From Bradyrhizobium sp. LTSP849 (GTDB lineage: Bacteria > Pseudomonadota > Alphaproteobacteria > Rhizobiales > Xanthobacteraceae): DNA of 64,000 bases. The DNA is taken from positions 1 through 64,000 of the forward strand of contig NZ_JYMR01000052.1 in the NCBI RefSeq assembly GCF_000938255.1. The letters run 5' to 3'. Shown here piece by piece: positions 33,200 through 41,123 of this stretch. The first letter of the stretch is position 1. Each line of letters opens with the position of its first letter. The translations under genes and the position numbers were made by a program. The notes below the pieces were generated by a model. That model was not told the origin of the DNA. It saw only the letters and a list, made by a program, of their open reading frames with translations, and made no database searches.

Positions 33200-34768
33200 T
33201 CACTCAAACCGGTACGTCACCCCGAACGTCGCCAGATGCGTCCGCATCGCGACGTCCCAGGTGTTGATCGATGGATTGAAGTCGGGATTGGTGCTGGACC
33301 GCGCGACGGTGAAGCTCGCCTTGCCATAGTCGGCATAGCGGTATTCGGCGCGCGCCAGCCAGTTGCCCCAGAGCACGGTCTCGAGGCCGCCGCCGACCGT
33401 CCAGCCCGCCTTGGTGGTGGACGCGCTGACGATTCCCGGCGACACGCCGAAGAAGCCGTTGCAGGAGACGCTGACACAGGTCGATGTCAGCTCGACATTC
33501 TGCCAGGCCACGCCGGCGGTGGCGTAGAGCATGGTCTGCGGGCTGACGAGATAGCCGAGCCGCGCGCGCAAGGATGCGTCCCATTTGCTGCGGATCGAAA
33601 GACTCTCGCCGGGCGATTGGGAATCGGCGAGAAAGATGCTGGTGAAGCCGCCGCGCGTCGTGGTGCTGTCGGCGAAGCCAAAGTCACCCTCGATGCCTGC
33701 GGTCCATTGCGGCGCGAACTGCCAGAGATAGCCGGCATAGGGGCTGGCGCGAAACGCGGTATTGTCGAACGGACGGGTGTTGGCGCGTTCGGTGAGGTCG
33801 AACGGAAAGCCGCCGACAGTCTCCGACGTCGCGACGAGATCGGTGCGCGCGGCGCGTGCCCCGAGGCCGAGGCCGGCATAGGCGCCCGTCCAGGACGACG
33901 GCATCGCGGCCTGCGCGGACAGCGGATGCGAACGGCCGCCAAGGCCGGGATCACCGAATTTGTAGGCGAGCCCGACGGTTGCGGTGTGCGTTGCGAGCTT
34001 CGTATCGAAATTCTCGATGGTGAGACCGAACGCCGTGGCGCGTGTGATCGAGAACGACGCGGTGCCGAAATCGGCATAGCGATACTCGGCGCGCAGCAGC
34101 CAGTTGCCGTCGAGCGCGGTCTCGACGCCGCCGCCGAGCGTCCAGCCCGTCCTGGTGGTGGAATTCGACACCACCGCCGGCGTCGCACCGTCGCAGACGA
34201 CGCTGACGCAGGTCGAGGTGATGTCGTAATGCTGCCAGGCGAGGCCGCCGGTGGCATATACCAGCGTCGCCGGCGTCAGGAGATAGCCGGCGCGGCCGCG
34301 CAGGCTCGCGTCCCAAGTGGTTTTGACCGAGAGGCCGTCGGCGTTGAAGGTCGACGAGCCGAACAACGGCCCGTAGGTGAACCCACGGAGCGTCGTCGCC
34401 TGGTCACCAAAGCCGACATCGCCTTCGACGCCAAAGACCCAGCTTGGGGTGACCTGCCAGTTGTAGCCGGCATAGGGATTGGCGCGAAAGCCGGTGCCGT
34501 CGACGGCTTGCGTATTGACGGCGCTGTTGGGATCGAAGGAAAAGCCGTTTCGCTCTGCCAATGTGGTGGTGAGATCGGCCTGCGTCGCGCGCAGGCCGAG
34601 CCCAAGGCCTGCGTAGAAGCCGGTCCACGACGACGCCACGATTGGCGGCGCCTTGGTGAAGGGGGCGAGGTCCGCGGCTAGCGCCGGGGCGGCGACGGCA
34701 AGTCCGGTAAGAAGTGCGGCGCCACATGGCAATCCCCGCATTGTTTGGCGGATCAATGAACGTCGCAT
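33200..34768 (-). CDS. Outer membrane protein with two tandem Omp25/31-type beta-barrels
   Basis: The start at ATG 34768 gives 522 residues with a signal peptide ending PALAADLAP. Two homologous barrels of about 230-240 residues follow. Each opens SSWTGxYAGLGLGxRA, contains YAGYxWQxxPxW...G(V/I)EGD(V/F)GF, WDASLR(G/A)RxGYL, a TSTCVSVxC Cys pair and GW(T)xGGGxETxLxGNWLxRAEYRYADxG. The first ends TVGLAYKFG and the second TFGVTYRFE. Single-barrel relatives are about 250 residues. A Pro/Leu-rich linker of about 20 residues joins the halves. Role: surface protein or porin-like. Confidence 0.85.
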   Translation of the reverse strand: MRRSLIRQTMRGLPCGAALLTGLAVAAPALAADLAPFTKAPPIVASSWTGFYAGLGLGLRATQADLTTTLAERNGFSFDPNSAVNTQAVDGTGFRANPYAGYNWQVTPSWVFGVEGDVGFGDQATTLRGFTYGPLFGSSTFNADGLSVKTTWDASLRGRAGYLLTPATLVYATGGLAWQHYDITSTCVSVVCDGATPAVVSNSTTRTGWTLGGGVETALDGNWLLRAEYRYADFGTASFSITRATAFGLTIENFDTKLATHTATVGLAYKFGDPGLGGRSHPLSAQAAMPSSWTGAYAGLGLGARAARTDLVATSETVGGFPFDLTERANTRPFDNTAFRASPYAGYLWQFAPQWTAGIEGDFGFADSTTTRGGFTSIFLADSQSPGESLSIRSKWDASLRARLGYLVSPQTMLYATAGVAWQNVELTSTCVSVSCNGFFGVSPGIVSASTTKAGWTVGGGLETVLWGNWLARAEYRYADYGKASFTVARSSTNPDFNPSINTWDVAMRTHLATFGVTYRFE

Positions 34769-34955
34769 ATCGGGCCTTACTGCATGGAAGAAAGCCCGAA
34801 TCCCATACTGCGAAAGAGCGATCCCACGCGTCCTCCGATTGAACGAGATCGCGTACAAAGCTCAGAACTGTTGCAAGCGCGTCACGGCGGCGATACGACT
34901 TGAAGTGGAACAACCGGACGCCATCCGGCGCGCATCATTCCAGGAAGCCACCGCA

Positions 34956-35348
34956 ATGAGCGAAGATCTCTCCGGTGTCTGGGACGGCACCTACATTCAA
35001 CCGGGCACGGGAATGGTCACGTTCACCGCGACGCTGGTCGAGACCGGCGGCGCGCTCCTCGGCGATGTGACCGAGCCCTGCTCGAACCCGCGATGCCCGC
35101 TGCGAACCCACAACGCCTCGATCACGGGCCATCGCTCCGGCACCGTGGTCTCATTCGTCAAGCGCTACGATCCGCCCGGTTACGGCTTCGACACGGTCCA
35201 CTACGACGGCGTGACGAATGCAGAAGCGACCGAGATCGACGGGCGCTGGCGGCTGCCGGGCACGTCCGGATCGTTCCTGATGATCCGCGCCAGCAAATCC
35301 GCGCAAGCGATCACGACCGAACAGCGAGCCAAGGCACCGACACGCTAA
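34956..35348 (+). CDS. Hypothetical protein, predicted beta-rich
   Basis: ATG 34956 (MSEDLSGVWDGTYIQPGTG) follows AGGAAG. The 130-residue protein shows alternating strands (MVTFTATLVETGGALLGDV, GTVVSFVKRYD, DGRWRLPGTSGSFLMIRA) with a CSNPRCPL loop, reminiscent of small lipocalin-like or avidin-like barrels, but I recognise no family. It lacks a signal peptide. It is divergent from the double-barrel protein gene, with 187 bases between. Confidence 0.65.
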   Translation: MSEDLSGVWDGTYIQPGTGMVTFTATLVETGGALLGDVTEPCSNPRCPLRTHNASITGHRSGTVVSFVKRYDPPGYGFDTVHYDGVTNAEATEIDGRWRLPGTSGSFLMIRASKSAQAITTEQRAKAPTR

Positions 35349-35448
35349 AGCGCGATGAGATCGGGATGAAACATCATCGCGCTTTAGCTTATTGTTTGAG
35401 CATGATCTCTTCGGAAAACCGTCGCACACTTTTCCGGATCATGCTCTA
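35346..35448. repeat. Intergenic palindromic repeat, family G (two hairpins)
   Basis: Two hairpins in a row: AAAGCGCGATGA...CATCATCGCGCTTTAG and GAGCATGATCTCTTCGGAAA...TTTTCCGGATCATGCTC. This paired element is one I associate with rhizobial genomes. It fills the gap before the next gene. Confidence 0.8.
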
Positions 35449-35462
35449 GCGAGGAAGCCGCC

Positions 35463-36158
35463 ATGCTGACCCTCTATTCCTATCCAGAACTGTTCGGCGT
35501 CGCCGACAACAACGGCTATGGCCTCAAGGTCTACGCCTTCCTCAAGCTCGCGCGCGTGCCGTTCGTGCACGAACATGTGTTCGACGCCTCCGCCGCGCCG
35601 CGCGGGCAGCTGCCTTATGTCGTCGACGACGGCGAGACCATCGGCGACAGCGAGACGATCATCGCGCATGCAATCGCGAAATATCATCTCACCATCGATG
35701 CCGCGCTTTCACCGGAGCAGCGCCGCACCAATCATCTCGTCACGCGCATGCTCGACGATCTCTATTGGGTGATGTCGTATTCGCGCTGGAAGGACGATCG
35801 CTATTATCCCGCGTTTCGCGACGGCTTCATCGCGCAACATCCGCAGATCGACGCTGATGGCTTCGAGAAAGCCAAGGCCTACAATGCGCAGCGCTATCAT
35901 TTCCAGGGCATCGGCCGCTACACGCCGGAACAGGCTTACGCGCGCGGGCTCGCGGATCTGAAGGTGCTGGCCGAGATCGTGCCTGCGACGGGCTTCGTGC
36001 ACGGCGAGCGGCCAACCAGCTGTGATGCCGGCATCTACGGCTTCATCGCCAATATCTATTACTTTCCGGTCCCGACGCCGCTGAAAGCGTTCGTCGACGC
36101 GCACAAGAACCTCGTCGCCCATTGCGAGAGGATTCATGCGGCGGTGAGTGGATCGTGA
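35463..36158 (+). CDS. Fax/metaxin-like glutathione S-transferase family protein
   Basis: GAGGAAG precedes ATG 35463. The 231-residue protein has a thioredoxin-like N-terminus (LTLYSYPELFGVADNNGYGLKVYAFLKLA; PRGQLPYVVDDGETIGDSETII) and a helical C-terminus with DLYWVMSYSRWKDDRYY and HGERPTSCDAGIYGFIANI, a pattern of the GST_N_4/GST_C_6 (failed-axon-connections) group. The reaction is not known. It is unrelated in operon terms to the GST at 32533. (Stretches are listed in pieces.). Confidence 0.8.
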   Translation: MLTLYSYPELFGVADNNGYGLKVYAFLKLARVPFVHEHVFDASAAPRGQLPYVVDDGETIGDSETIIAHAIAKYHLTIDAALSPEQRRTNHLVTRMLDDLYWVMSYSRWKDDRYYPAFRDGFIAQHPQIDADGFEKAKAYNAQRYHFQGIGRYTPEQAYARGLADLKVLAEIVPATGFVHGERPTSCDAGIYGFIANIYYFPVPTPLKAFVDAHKNLVAHCERIHAAVSGS

Positions 36159-36165
36159 CGGGAGC

Positions 36166-36238
36166 GTAGCCCGGATGAGCGCAGCGACATCCGGGGCCGA
36201 GAGTTGACCCGCATGTCGCTATCGCTCATGCGGGCTAC
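36166..36238. repeat. Intergenic palindromic repeat, family D (copy 3)
   Basis: GTAGCCCGGATGAGCGCAGC...CATCCGGGG and CGCATGTCGC...GCTCATGCGGGCTAC form a long hairpin between converging genes. Confidence 0.85.
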
Positions 36239-36259
36239 GAATTGAGGTTCGAGGCAACC

Positions 36260-36694
36260 CTACCGCATCGTGATCGCAAGCCCGCTCAGATCCGCGTTCG
36301 CCATCAGCCCGACCTGCGTGCCGCTTAGCTCCAGCACGGCGCCCTTCTGGTTGGTCAGCACGATGGCGCGGGCGCCGCGGCCCACCGCAATGCCGGCACC
36401 GGCAGCGCCGTAGACGCCGGCGACGTCCGAGGGCCGGTTGATGTTGGAGACGCGACCGCGCAGCACGGTCTTGGAGCCGCCGAAGACCAGGCCGTAATCG
36501 AGACCGCCGGTGGAGAGCGAATAGGAGCGGCCGCGGAAGCTGAGCATGCCGCTCCCGCCCGAGCCGCCGATGATCCAGCCCGCCTTGTAGATCGTCAGCA
36601 CCACGGTGCCGCCATCGGCCTGCGCCGCGGTCGAGAGGCCGGCAAGGGCTGCAATGGCAACGAGCGCGGCACGCAGGGTGGAAGCGAGTTTCAT
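36260..36694 (-). CDS. Exported Gly-rich protein of unknown function
   Basis: ATG 36694 follows GGAG by 7 bases; the frame further upstream lacks a site. The 144-residue protein has a signal peptide (LRAALVAIAALAGLSTAAQA) and a mature part rich in Gly and strands: VVLTIYKAGWIIGGSGGSGML, YGLVFGGSKTVLRGRV, and DVAGVYGAAGAGIAVGRGARAI. The last part resembles DUF1134-like pore or amphipathic proteins. No cysteine. It stands alone between repeats. Confidence 0.7.
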   Translation of the reverse strand: MKLASTLRAALVAIAALAGLSTAAQADGGTVVLTIYKAGWIIGGSGGSGMLSFRGRSYSLSTGGLDYGLVFGGSKTVLRGRVSNINRPSDVAGVYGAAGAGIAVGRGARAIVLTNQKGAVLELSGTQVGLMANADLSGLAITMR

Positions 36695-36818
36695 GGGGCG
36701 TCTCCGGGGGCTATTTTTCAAGGAGGGAAGCGAATCAGATGCCGCAAATGTATCCGATCGATCGCGGCGGCAACATGATGGGATGGACGTGAGTCGTGAG
36801 GTGCAGCTGCGTATTCAA

Positions 36819-36925
36819 CTGTCATCGCCCGGTTCAACCGGGCGATCCAGTATTCCAGAGACGGCGGTGGTTGAAGCGAGAAGCCGCGGCGTACTAGATG
36901 CCCCGGTCAAGCCGGGGCATGACGG
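36819..36925. repeat. Intergenic palindromic repeat, family B (copy 3)
   Basis: CTGTCATCGCCCGGTTCAAC...GGGCGATCCAGTATT and GCGTACTAGATGCCCCGGTC...GGGGCATGACGG. It lies in the 431-base gap 36695-37125. The rest of that gap is an AT-richer stretch (36950-37090) that may hold the promoter of the RidA gene; I see no gene in it. Confidence 0.85.
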
Positions 36926-37125
36926 CGGAGTTTGGCGCCACAGACGCCCAATCGCCATCATGCCATTCTGCCCCTGTTTTGCCCGACGGAGCAAATGATT
37001 ATTTTTCTTTTCCCGAATTCGAAAAGATCAATGATTTCCGCTTGATGTCTACTGTGCATGGGGTTGTTTTCGCGTTTTTTGTGGGAGAGGGTTGCTAGGC
37101 TCATACGACCACCCGAGGTGATCCC

Positions 37126-37509
37126 ATGCCGATCCAGCATTTTGCACCCCCGCCGCACGTCAAGGCGCCGCCGCTGTCCTTTGCCGCGCGCGTCGGCGAC
37201 CTCCTGTTCGTCTCCGGCATTCCCGGCTTCGACGCCAATGGCGCGCTGCCGGACGGCTTTGATGCGCAGTTCGCCAACGTCGTCATCAACATCAAACGCG
37301 TGCTCGATGAGGCCGGCGCCACGATGCGCGACCTCGTCAAGGTCAACGTGCTCTTGACCCGCGCCTCCGATGTCGCCGCGATGAACGCACTCTATGCCGG
37401 CGCGTTCGGGCCCGCGCCTTTCCCTGCACGCACCACCTGCGTGGTGCAGGCGCTGCCCGATCCAAAAATGCTGATCGAGATCGAGGCAGTCGCCTCGCTG
37501 GCGAAGTGA
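37126..37509 (+). CDS. RidA family (YjgF/UK114) protein
   Basis: Members hydrolyse reactive enamine/imine intermediates released by PLP enzymes. The 127-residue protein has FAARVGDLLFVSGIPGF, VVINIKRVLDEAGATMRDLVKVNVLL and PFPARTTCVVQALPDPKMLIEIEAVA, the last with the substrate-binding Arg (PAR) and Glu. GAGG lies 7 bases upstream. Full length for the family. Confidence 0.9.
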   Translation: MPIQHFAPPPHVKAPPLSFAARVGDLLFVSGIPGFDANGALPDGFDAQFANVVINIKRVLDEAGATMRDLVKVNVLLTRASDVAAMNALYAGAFGPAPFPARTTCVVQALPDPKMLIEIEAVASLAK

Positions 37510-37663
37510 GCCACGCTTAGCGCGTGTGGCTTGCTGGACACTCGGCCGAACCAAGTGCACGGCTCCATCTGACATATCCGTGAACGGCCGCTCCTCGGCT
37601 TGCAATGGATCTGCTTTTACCGCACGAATTTTCTGGTCACCCTTCCCTATCAGGAGATTTTTC

Positions 37664-37924
37664 ATGCGTCGCGTTCTCGCCCTCTGTGCCGTTGCCGGCA
37701 TCGCCACCTCCGTATTCGCCGCGCCGGCCTCGGCGGCGGTCGGCTATTACGTGATCCGTTGGGACAACACCGGCATCTGCCAGGTCTGGAACGAGGATCT
37801 CCGCTACAAGCCGTTCCAGTGGGGCGCCTCGACCTACAAGGTCGTCAGCAAGCCGCTCCCGACCTTCACCGCCGCCTCCGAGCTCCAGATCAAGCTGCGC
37901 GGGGAGCGCCGCTGCACGCTCTGA
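37664..37924 (+). CDS. Small exported protein, paralogue of the gene at 38179
   Basis: ATG 37664 follows CAGGAG. The 86-residue protein has a signal peptide (VLALCAVAGIATSVFAAPASA) and a short mature part YYVIRWDNTGICQVWNEDL...CTL. The motif YxxIRWxxxGxCQxW recurs in the next gene, which is its tandem paralogue. There is one Cys pair (CQVW and the C-terminal CTL). Function unknown. It has its own terminator. Confidence 0.8.
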   Translation: MRRVLALCAVAGIATSVFAAPASAAVGYYVIRWDNTGICQVWNEDLRYKPFQWGASTYKVVSKPLPTFTAASELQIKLRGERRCTL

Positions 37925-37947
37925 GCAGGCCAACACCAGATCGAATT

Positions 37948-37986
37948 CGAGGGCGGGTTGCGCGAGCAGCCCGCCCTTCGCTTTTT
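37948..37986 (+). terminator. Rho-independent terminator
   Basis: GGGCGGG / CCCGCCC with a short inner stem is followed by TTCGCTTTTTC. Confidence 0.8.
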
Positions 37987-38178
37987 CACGGGGGGGCGCA
38001 ACGCCGCCGGCCCGCATTTTTCAGCCAAATTCCGGCATTTCCTCCGGGCGCGATTTGAACCTGTCGCAGCTTGCGGCCTACTCACACCTTGTCCGGGGCG
38101 CACACTGAAAGCGTCCCGCACCAACCCTCCCGTCATTGTCGGGAGGCGCATCATATCTTTCATTTAAGGAGCTGATCC

Positions 38179-38430
38179 ATGCGTCGTATGTCCGTGCTGT
38201 GCGCTGCTGCCGGTCTTGCAATTGTCGCCTTCGCTGCCGTGAGCCCGGCCGAAGCCGGCTATCATCTGATCCGCTGGCAGGACAGCGGCGTCTGCCAGAT
38301 CTGGGACGAGAGCGTTCCGACCACGCCGTGGCCGGCCGGCTATCACCGCGCCAGCGCGACCGTTCCGACCTTTCTCGACGCGCTCGAGTTGAAGGACCAT
38401 GCGTTGAAGGCCGGCCACTGTAGCTGGTAA
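38179..38430 (+). CDS. Small exported protein, paralogue of the gene at 37664
   Basis: GGAG lies about 10 bases before ATG 38179. The 83-residue protein has a signal peptide (MSVLCAAAGLAIVAFAAVSP) and a mature part with YHLIRWQDSGVCQIWDESVP and C-terminal GHCSW, so the Cys spacing of the paralogue is kept. The two genes probably arose by tandem duplication, and each keeps a leader, ribosome site and terminator. Confidence 0.8.
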   Translation: MRRMSVLCAAAGLAIVAFAAVSPAEAGYHLIRWQDSGVCQIWDESVPTTPWPAGYHRASATVPTFLDALELKDHALKAGHCSW

Positions 38431-38456
38431 GAATTCGATCGGCGGACGATAAGGAT

Positions 38457-38500
38457 CGGGCAAGGATGCGATGCTAGCTTCCTTGCCCGGTCGTTTTTTT
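38457..38500 (+). terminator. Rho-independent terminator
   Basis: A perfect 10-bp stem (CGGGCAAGGA / TCCTTGCCCG) with 13-base loop is followed by TCGTTTTTTT. Confidence 0.9.
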
Positions 38501-38524
38501 ACTCGCTGAATGTGGAGCAGGTCG

Positions 38525-39163
38525 ATGCGCGCACGGACGACGACAGCAGCAGTTTTGGCCGCGTCGCTCCTGCTCGCCGTAACGGCAAAGGCGCAGGCCC
38601 CACAATCCTTCCGCGTGATCTCGCCTATCTTCGGCCAGCTCGTCACCTTCACCATGCCGTCGAATTTCACCGCGGTGTTCGAGAACACCAAGGGCGGTCA
38701 CTACATCCGCGAAGCCGTGCTGAAAGGCGAGACGCCCGAGCGCTGGACGCAGATGATCACTGTGACCGGCGAGAAGGGCATGACGTTGACGCCAGGCAGC
38801 TCGCCGGAGATCTTCGCAGGCTCGATCGCGGGCGGCTTCAAATCGGCCTGCCCCGACAGTTTTGCGGCAAGACCGTTCGGCACCATGAACTTCGGCCGCT
38901 TCGAAGGTTTTGTCGCGGTGATCGGCTGCGGCCGCATCGACAGCGGCCCGACGCGGCACAGCGAAACCGCGCTGCTGATCACGCTCAAGGGCACGACCGA
39001 CTATTACACCATCCAATGGGCCGAGCGCGGCCCCGAGAGCGACGAGCCGCCGGTCAACGACGAACGCTGGCAAGCGCGCCTGCGCGATCTCAGCCCGATC
39101 GACCTCTGCCCGATCATACCCGGCGAAGCCGCGCCCTATCCGAGCTGCGTGAACAAGAGCTGA
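38525..39163 (+). CDS. Exported protein of unknown function with four cysteines
   Basis: ATG 38525 has GGAG 7 bases upstream. The 212-residue protein has a signal peptide (TAAVLAASLLLAVTAKAQA), a mature domain with VTFTMPSNFTAVFENTKGGHYIREAV, FKSACPDSFAA, FVAVIGCGRIDSG, and a C-terminal DLCPIIPGEAAPYPSCVNKS with two further cysteines, which could form disulfides in the periplasm. I recognise no family. It immediately follows the terminator of the small exported protein. Confidence 0.7.
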   Translation: MRARTTTAAVLAASLLLAVTAKAQAPQSFRVISPIFGQLVTFTMPSNFTAVFENTKGGHYIREAVLKGETPERWTQMITVTGEKGMTLTPGSSPEIFAGSIAGGFKSACPDSFAARPFGTMNFGRFEGFVAVIGCGRIDSGPTRHSETALLITLKGTTDYYTIQWAERGPESDEPPVNDERWQARLRDLSPIDLCPIIPGEAAPYPSCVNKS

Positions 39164-39169
39164 TCGCTC

Positions 39170-39655
39170 TCACGCGTCCTTGTGGGCGCCGGGATGGATC
39201 AGGATGTCGCGTGCGGCGGCGAGGTCGATGAAGGCTTGCGCGCTGCCGCCCTGGTCGGGATGCTTGCCCTTGGCGGCGCGGCGATAGGCCTGGTTGATGT
39301 CGTCGCAGGTGAGCTGCACGGCGAGCGGCAGGCCGAGAATCTTGCGGGCGCGGTCCTCGCTGGAGAGCTTTTTCGGTGCGCCGTTGCGGCGGCCGAAACG
39401 CGGCGCCGTCAGGCCGTGGACGACATCGAGGATCACGCCGATGCGGCGGCGGGCCGCGAGCGCAACGCCGTGATCGTCATTCTCCGCGGCCTGGCGCAGC
39501 ACGGGCAGCGCCTGATCGGCGGCCTGCCGCAGCGTGGCATCCGTGCTCATCCGCGCGATCTCGGCCACAAGCCGACCCGCCTCGGGCCAGTCGGCGAACT
39601 CCGCCGACCTCAGGCGCTCGAGCGCCAGTTTCCAGGATTCAAGCCGTTCCATCAT
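39170..39655 (-). CDS. J-domain-containing protein
   Basis: ATG 39655 (MMERLESWKLALERL) gives 161 residues; a TTG 18 bases upstream is also in frame. The N-terminal 90 residues are helical (LRQAADQALPVLRQAAEN). The C-terminal 60 form a J domain with AYRRAAKGKHPDQGGSAQAFIDLAAARDIL, including the HPD tripeptide that stimulates DnaK ATPase. There is no Gly/Phe or zinc region. A co-chaperone with a specific client-binding N-terminus is likely. Confidence 0.8.
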   Translation of the reverse strand: MMERLESWKLALERLRSAEFADWPEAGRLVAEIARMSTDATLRQAADQALPVLRQAAENDDHGVALAARRRIGVILDVVHGLTAPRFGRRNGAPKKLSSEDRARKILGLPLAVQLTCDDINQAYRRAAKGKHPDQGGSAQAFIDLAAARDILIHPGAHKDA

Positions 39656-39766
39656 GCGCGCAACGTTTAGCAATCAAGATCAGTATGCCAAGGCCGCCGT
39701 TTCCGACCCCTTAATTTCGAGTTAGCCTTTCATGAAATTTCGAAACGAATCCGGGAGGAAAATGCC

Positions 39767-40534
39767 ATGGCGTTGCTCGCAAACCACATTGCTGTCGTCA
39801 CGGGCGCGGGTTCCGGCATCGGCCGGGCGATCGCGGCCGGCTACGCGCGCGAAGGCGCGCAGATCGTACTGCTCGACGTCAATGCCGATACGGTCGCGGA
39901 GGCCGCGCAGGAGATCCGCAAGGCCGGCGGCAAGGCCGAGAGTTTTGCGCTCGACGTGACCAAACGCGACGATTGCTTTGCGCTCGCAAAACAGGTCGCC
40001 GACAAGGTCGGGCAGGTCTCGATCCTCGTCAACAATGCCGGCATCACCCGCCGCAACGCCTTCACCGCGGACACGGAGGCGGTGGCAAAGGACTGGAACG
40101 ATATCATCTCGCTCAATCTCAACGGCGTCTTCAACACGACGCAGGCCTTCCTCGCACCGCTGCGCGCGAGCAAAGGCCGCATCGTCAATATCGGCTCGAT
40201 CCAGTCCTTCGTGCATCTGCGCACGCCGAGCTCGGCGGCGTACACGACCTCGAAGCACGGCGTGCTCGGCTTCACCAAGGCGCTGGCAGTCGAGCTCGGC
40301 AAGGAAGGCGTGCGCGTCAACGCGATCGGGCCGGGCTTCATCGAAACCAACATCAACGCCAACGTGCGCGCCACAAATCTGGCGCTGGTGCAGGCCTTCG
40401 TCGATCACACCCCGCTCGCGCGCACCGGCAAGCCCGAGGATATCGTCGGCCCCGCGGTCTTCCTCGCATCGGACCTGTCGTCTTACGTCACCGGAACCAT
40501 CGTCATGGTAGATGGTGGGTATCGGACCGTGTGA
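39767..40534 (+). CDS. Short-chain dehydrogenase/reductase
   Basis: The 255-residue SDR has the cofactor motif TGAGSGIGRA, the acidic residue LLDVNAD at the end of beta-2 (favouring NAD), NNAG, and the catalytic set with Ser in IGSIQS and YTTSK. The C-terminal ASDLSSYVTGTIVMVDGGY is standard. GGAGG lies 8 bases upstream. The substrate is not evident; it resembles 3-ketoacyl-ACP reductase-like or sugar-alcohol dehydrogenases. Confidence 0.88.
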   Translation: MALLANHIAVVTGAGSGIGRAIAAGYAREGAQIVLLDVNADTVAEAAQEIRKAGGKAESFALDVTKRDDCFALAKQVADKVGQVSILVNNAGITRRNAFTADTEAVAKDWNDIISLNLNGVFNTTQAFLAPLRASKGRIVNIGSIQSFVHLRTPSSAAYTTSKHGVLGFTKALAVELGKEGVRVNAIGPGFIETNINANVRATNLALVQAFVDHTPLARTGKPEDIVGPAVFLASDLSSYVTGTIVMVDGGYRTV

Positions 40535-40630
40535 GCGCGGACCAAAATCGGTCCGCATCACCATGCATCCTGTGCCAATCGCGGCAGCGGCGCGGCATTC
40601 CTGAGGTCAATTGGTGCGACCAACCCGCAA

Positions 40631-40645
40631 TTAACCTTTCGTTAA
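40631..40645. promoter_or_regulatory. CtrA-type binding site (TTAA-N7-TTAA)
   Basis: TTAACCTTTCGTTAA is a perfect TTAA-N7-TTAA, the full CtrA box of alphaproteobacteria. It lies about 95 bases before the FlbD-like HTH gene at 40740, and just past the end of the SDR gene. Confidence 0.7.
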
Positions 40646-40739
40646 CCAAACCCTCCCACCGTAGATCTACGGCCTGGGGGTCGTTTGTTCTCGATCCGCT
40701 TCCAACGATGGAAGCGGGCGTTGATCGGGGAGTATGTTG

Positions 40740-40988
40740 ATGACCACTGTTCATGTCGCGGCGCCCGAGCAGGGCGCGCAATTCCTTGCCCCAAACCAGA
40801 TCGTTCCGCTGCTGATCGGTGCGACCGTCGGCGAGGTCGAGCGCGAGCTCGTGCTCCAGACGCTCGCCCGGTGCGACGGCAACCGCACCCGCGCATCGCG
40901 TGTGCTCGGCCTGTCGGTGCGCACGCTGCGCAACAAGATCAGGCTCTACGCCGCCTCCGGCATCGACGTGCCCGCCTATCACGATTGA
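40740..40988 (+). CDS. Stand-alone Fis/FlbD-like helix-turn-helix protein
   Basis: Of ATG 40734 and 40740 the second is preferred: GGGGAG sits 7 bases before it. The 82-residue protein is essentially one Fis-type HTH: GATVGEVERELVLQTLARCDGNRTRASRVLGLSVRTLRNKIRLYAASG. The block VGEVERELxLxTL...GNRTRASxxLGxSxRTLRNKI strongly resembles the C-terminal DNA-binding domain of the flagellar regulator FlbD, but with no AAA+ or receiver domain. The CtrA box upstream fits cell-cycle control. (Stretch given in pieces.). Confidence 0.8.
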   Translation: MTTVHVAAPEQGAQFLAPNQIVPLLIGATVGEVERELVLQTLARCDGNRTRASRVLGLSVRTLRNKIRLYAASGIDVPAYHD

Positions 40989-41123
40989 CGCGTGAGGCCG
41001 CGCAACATGGCGCTGATTCATGGCGCCGATTGATGTTGATCAAGCCCTGCGAGATGCGCCGGCGGAATTGCTGCTGTCGTCAAACGCCGCTAAGTAGCTT
41101 GCTTCCGCAGAGGGAGCAGTGGC

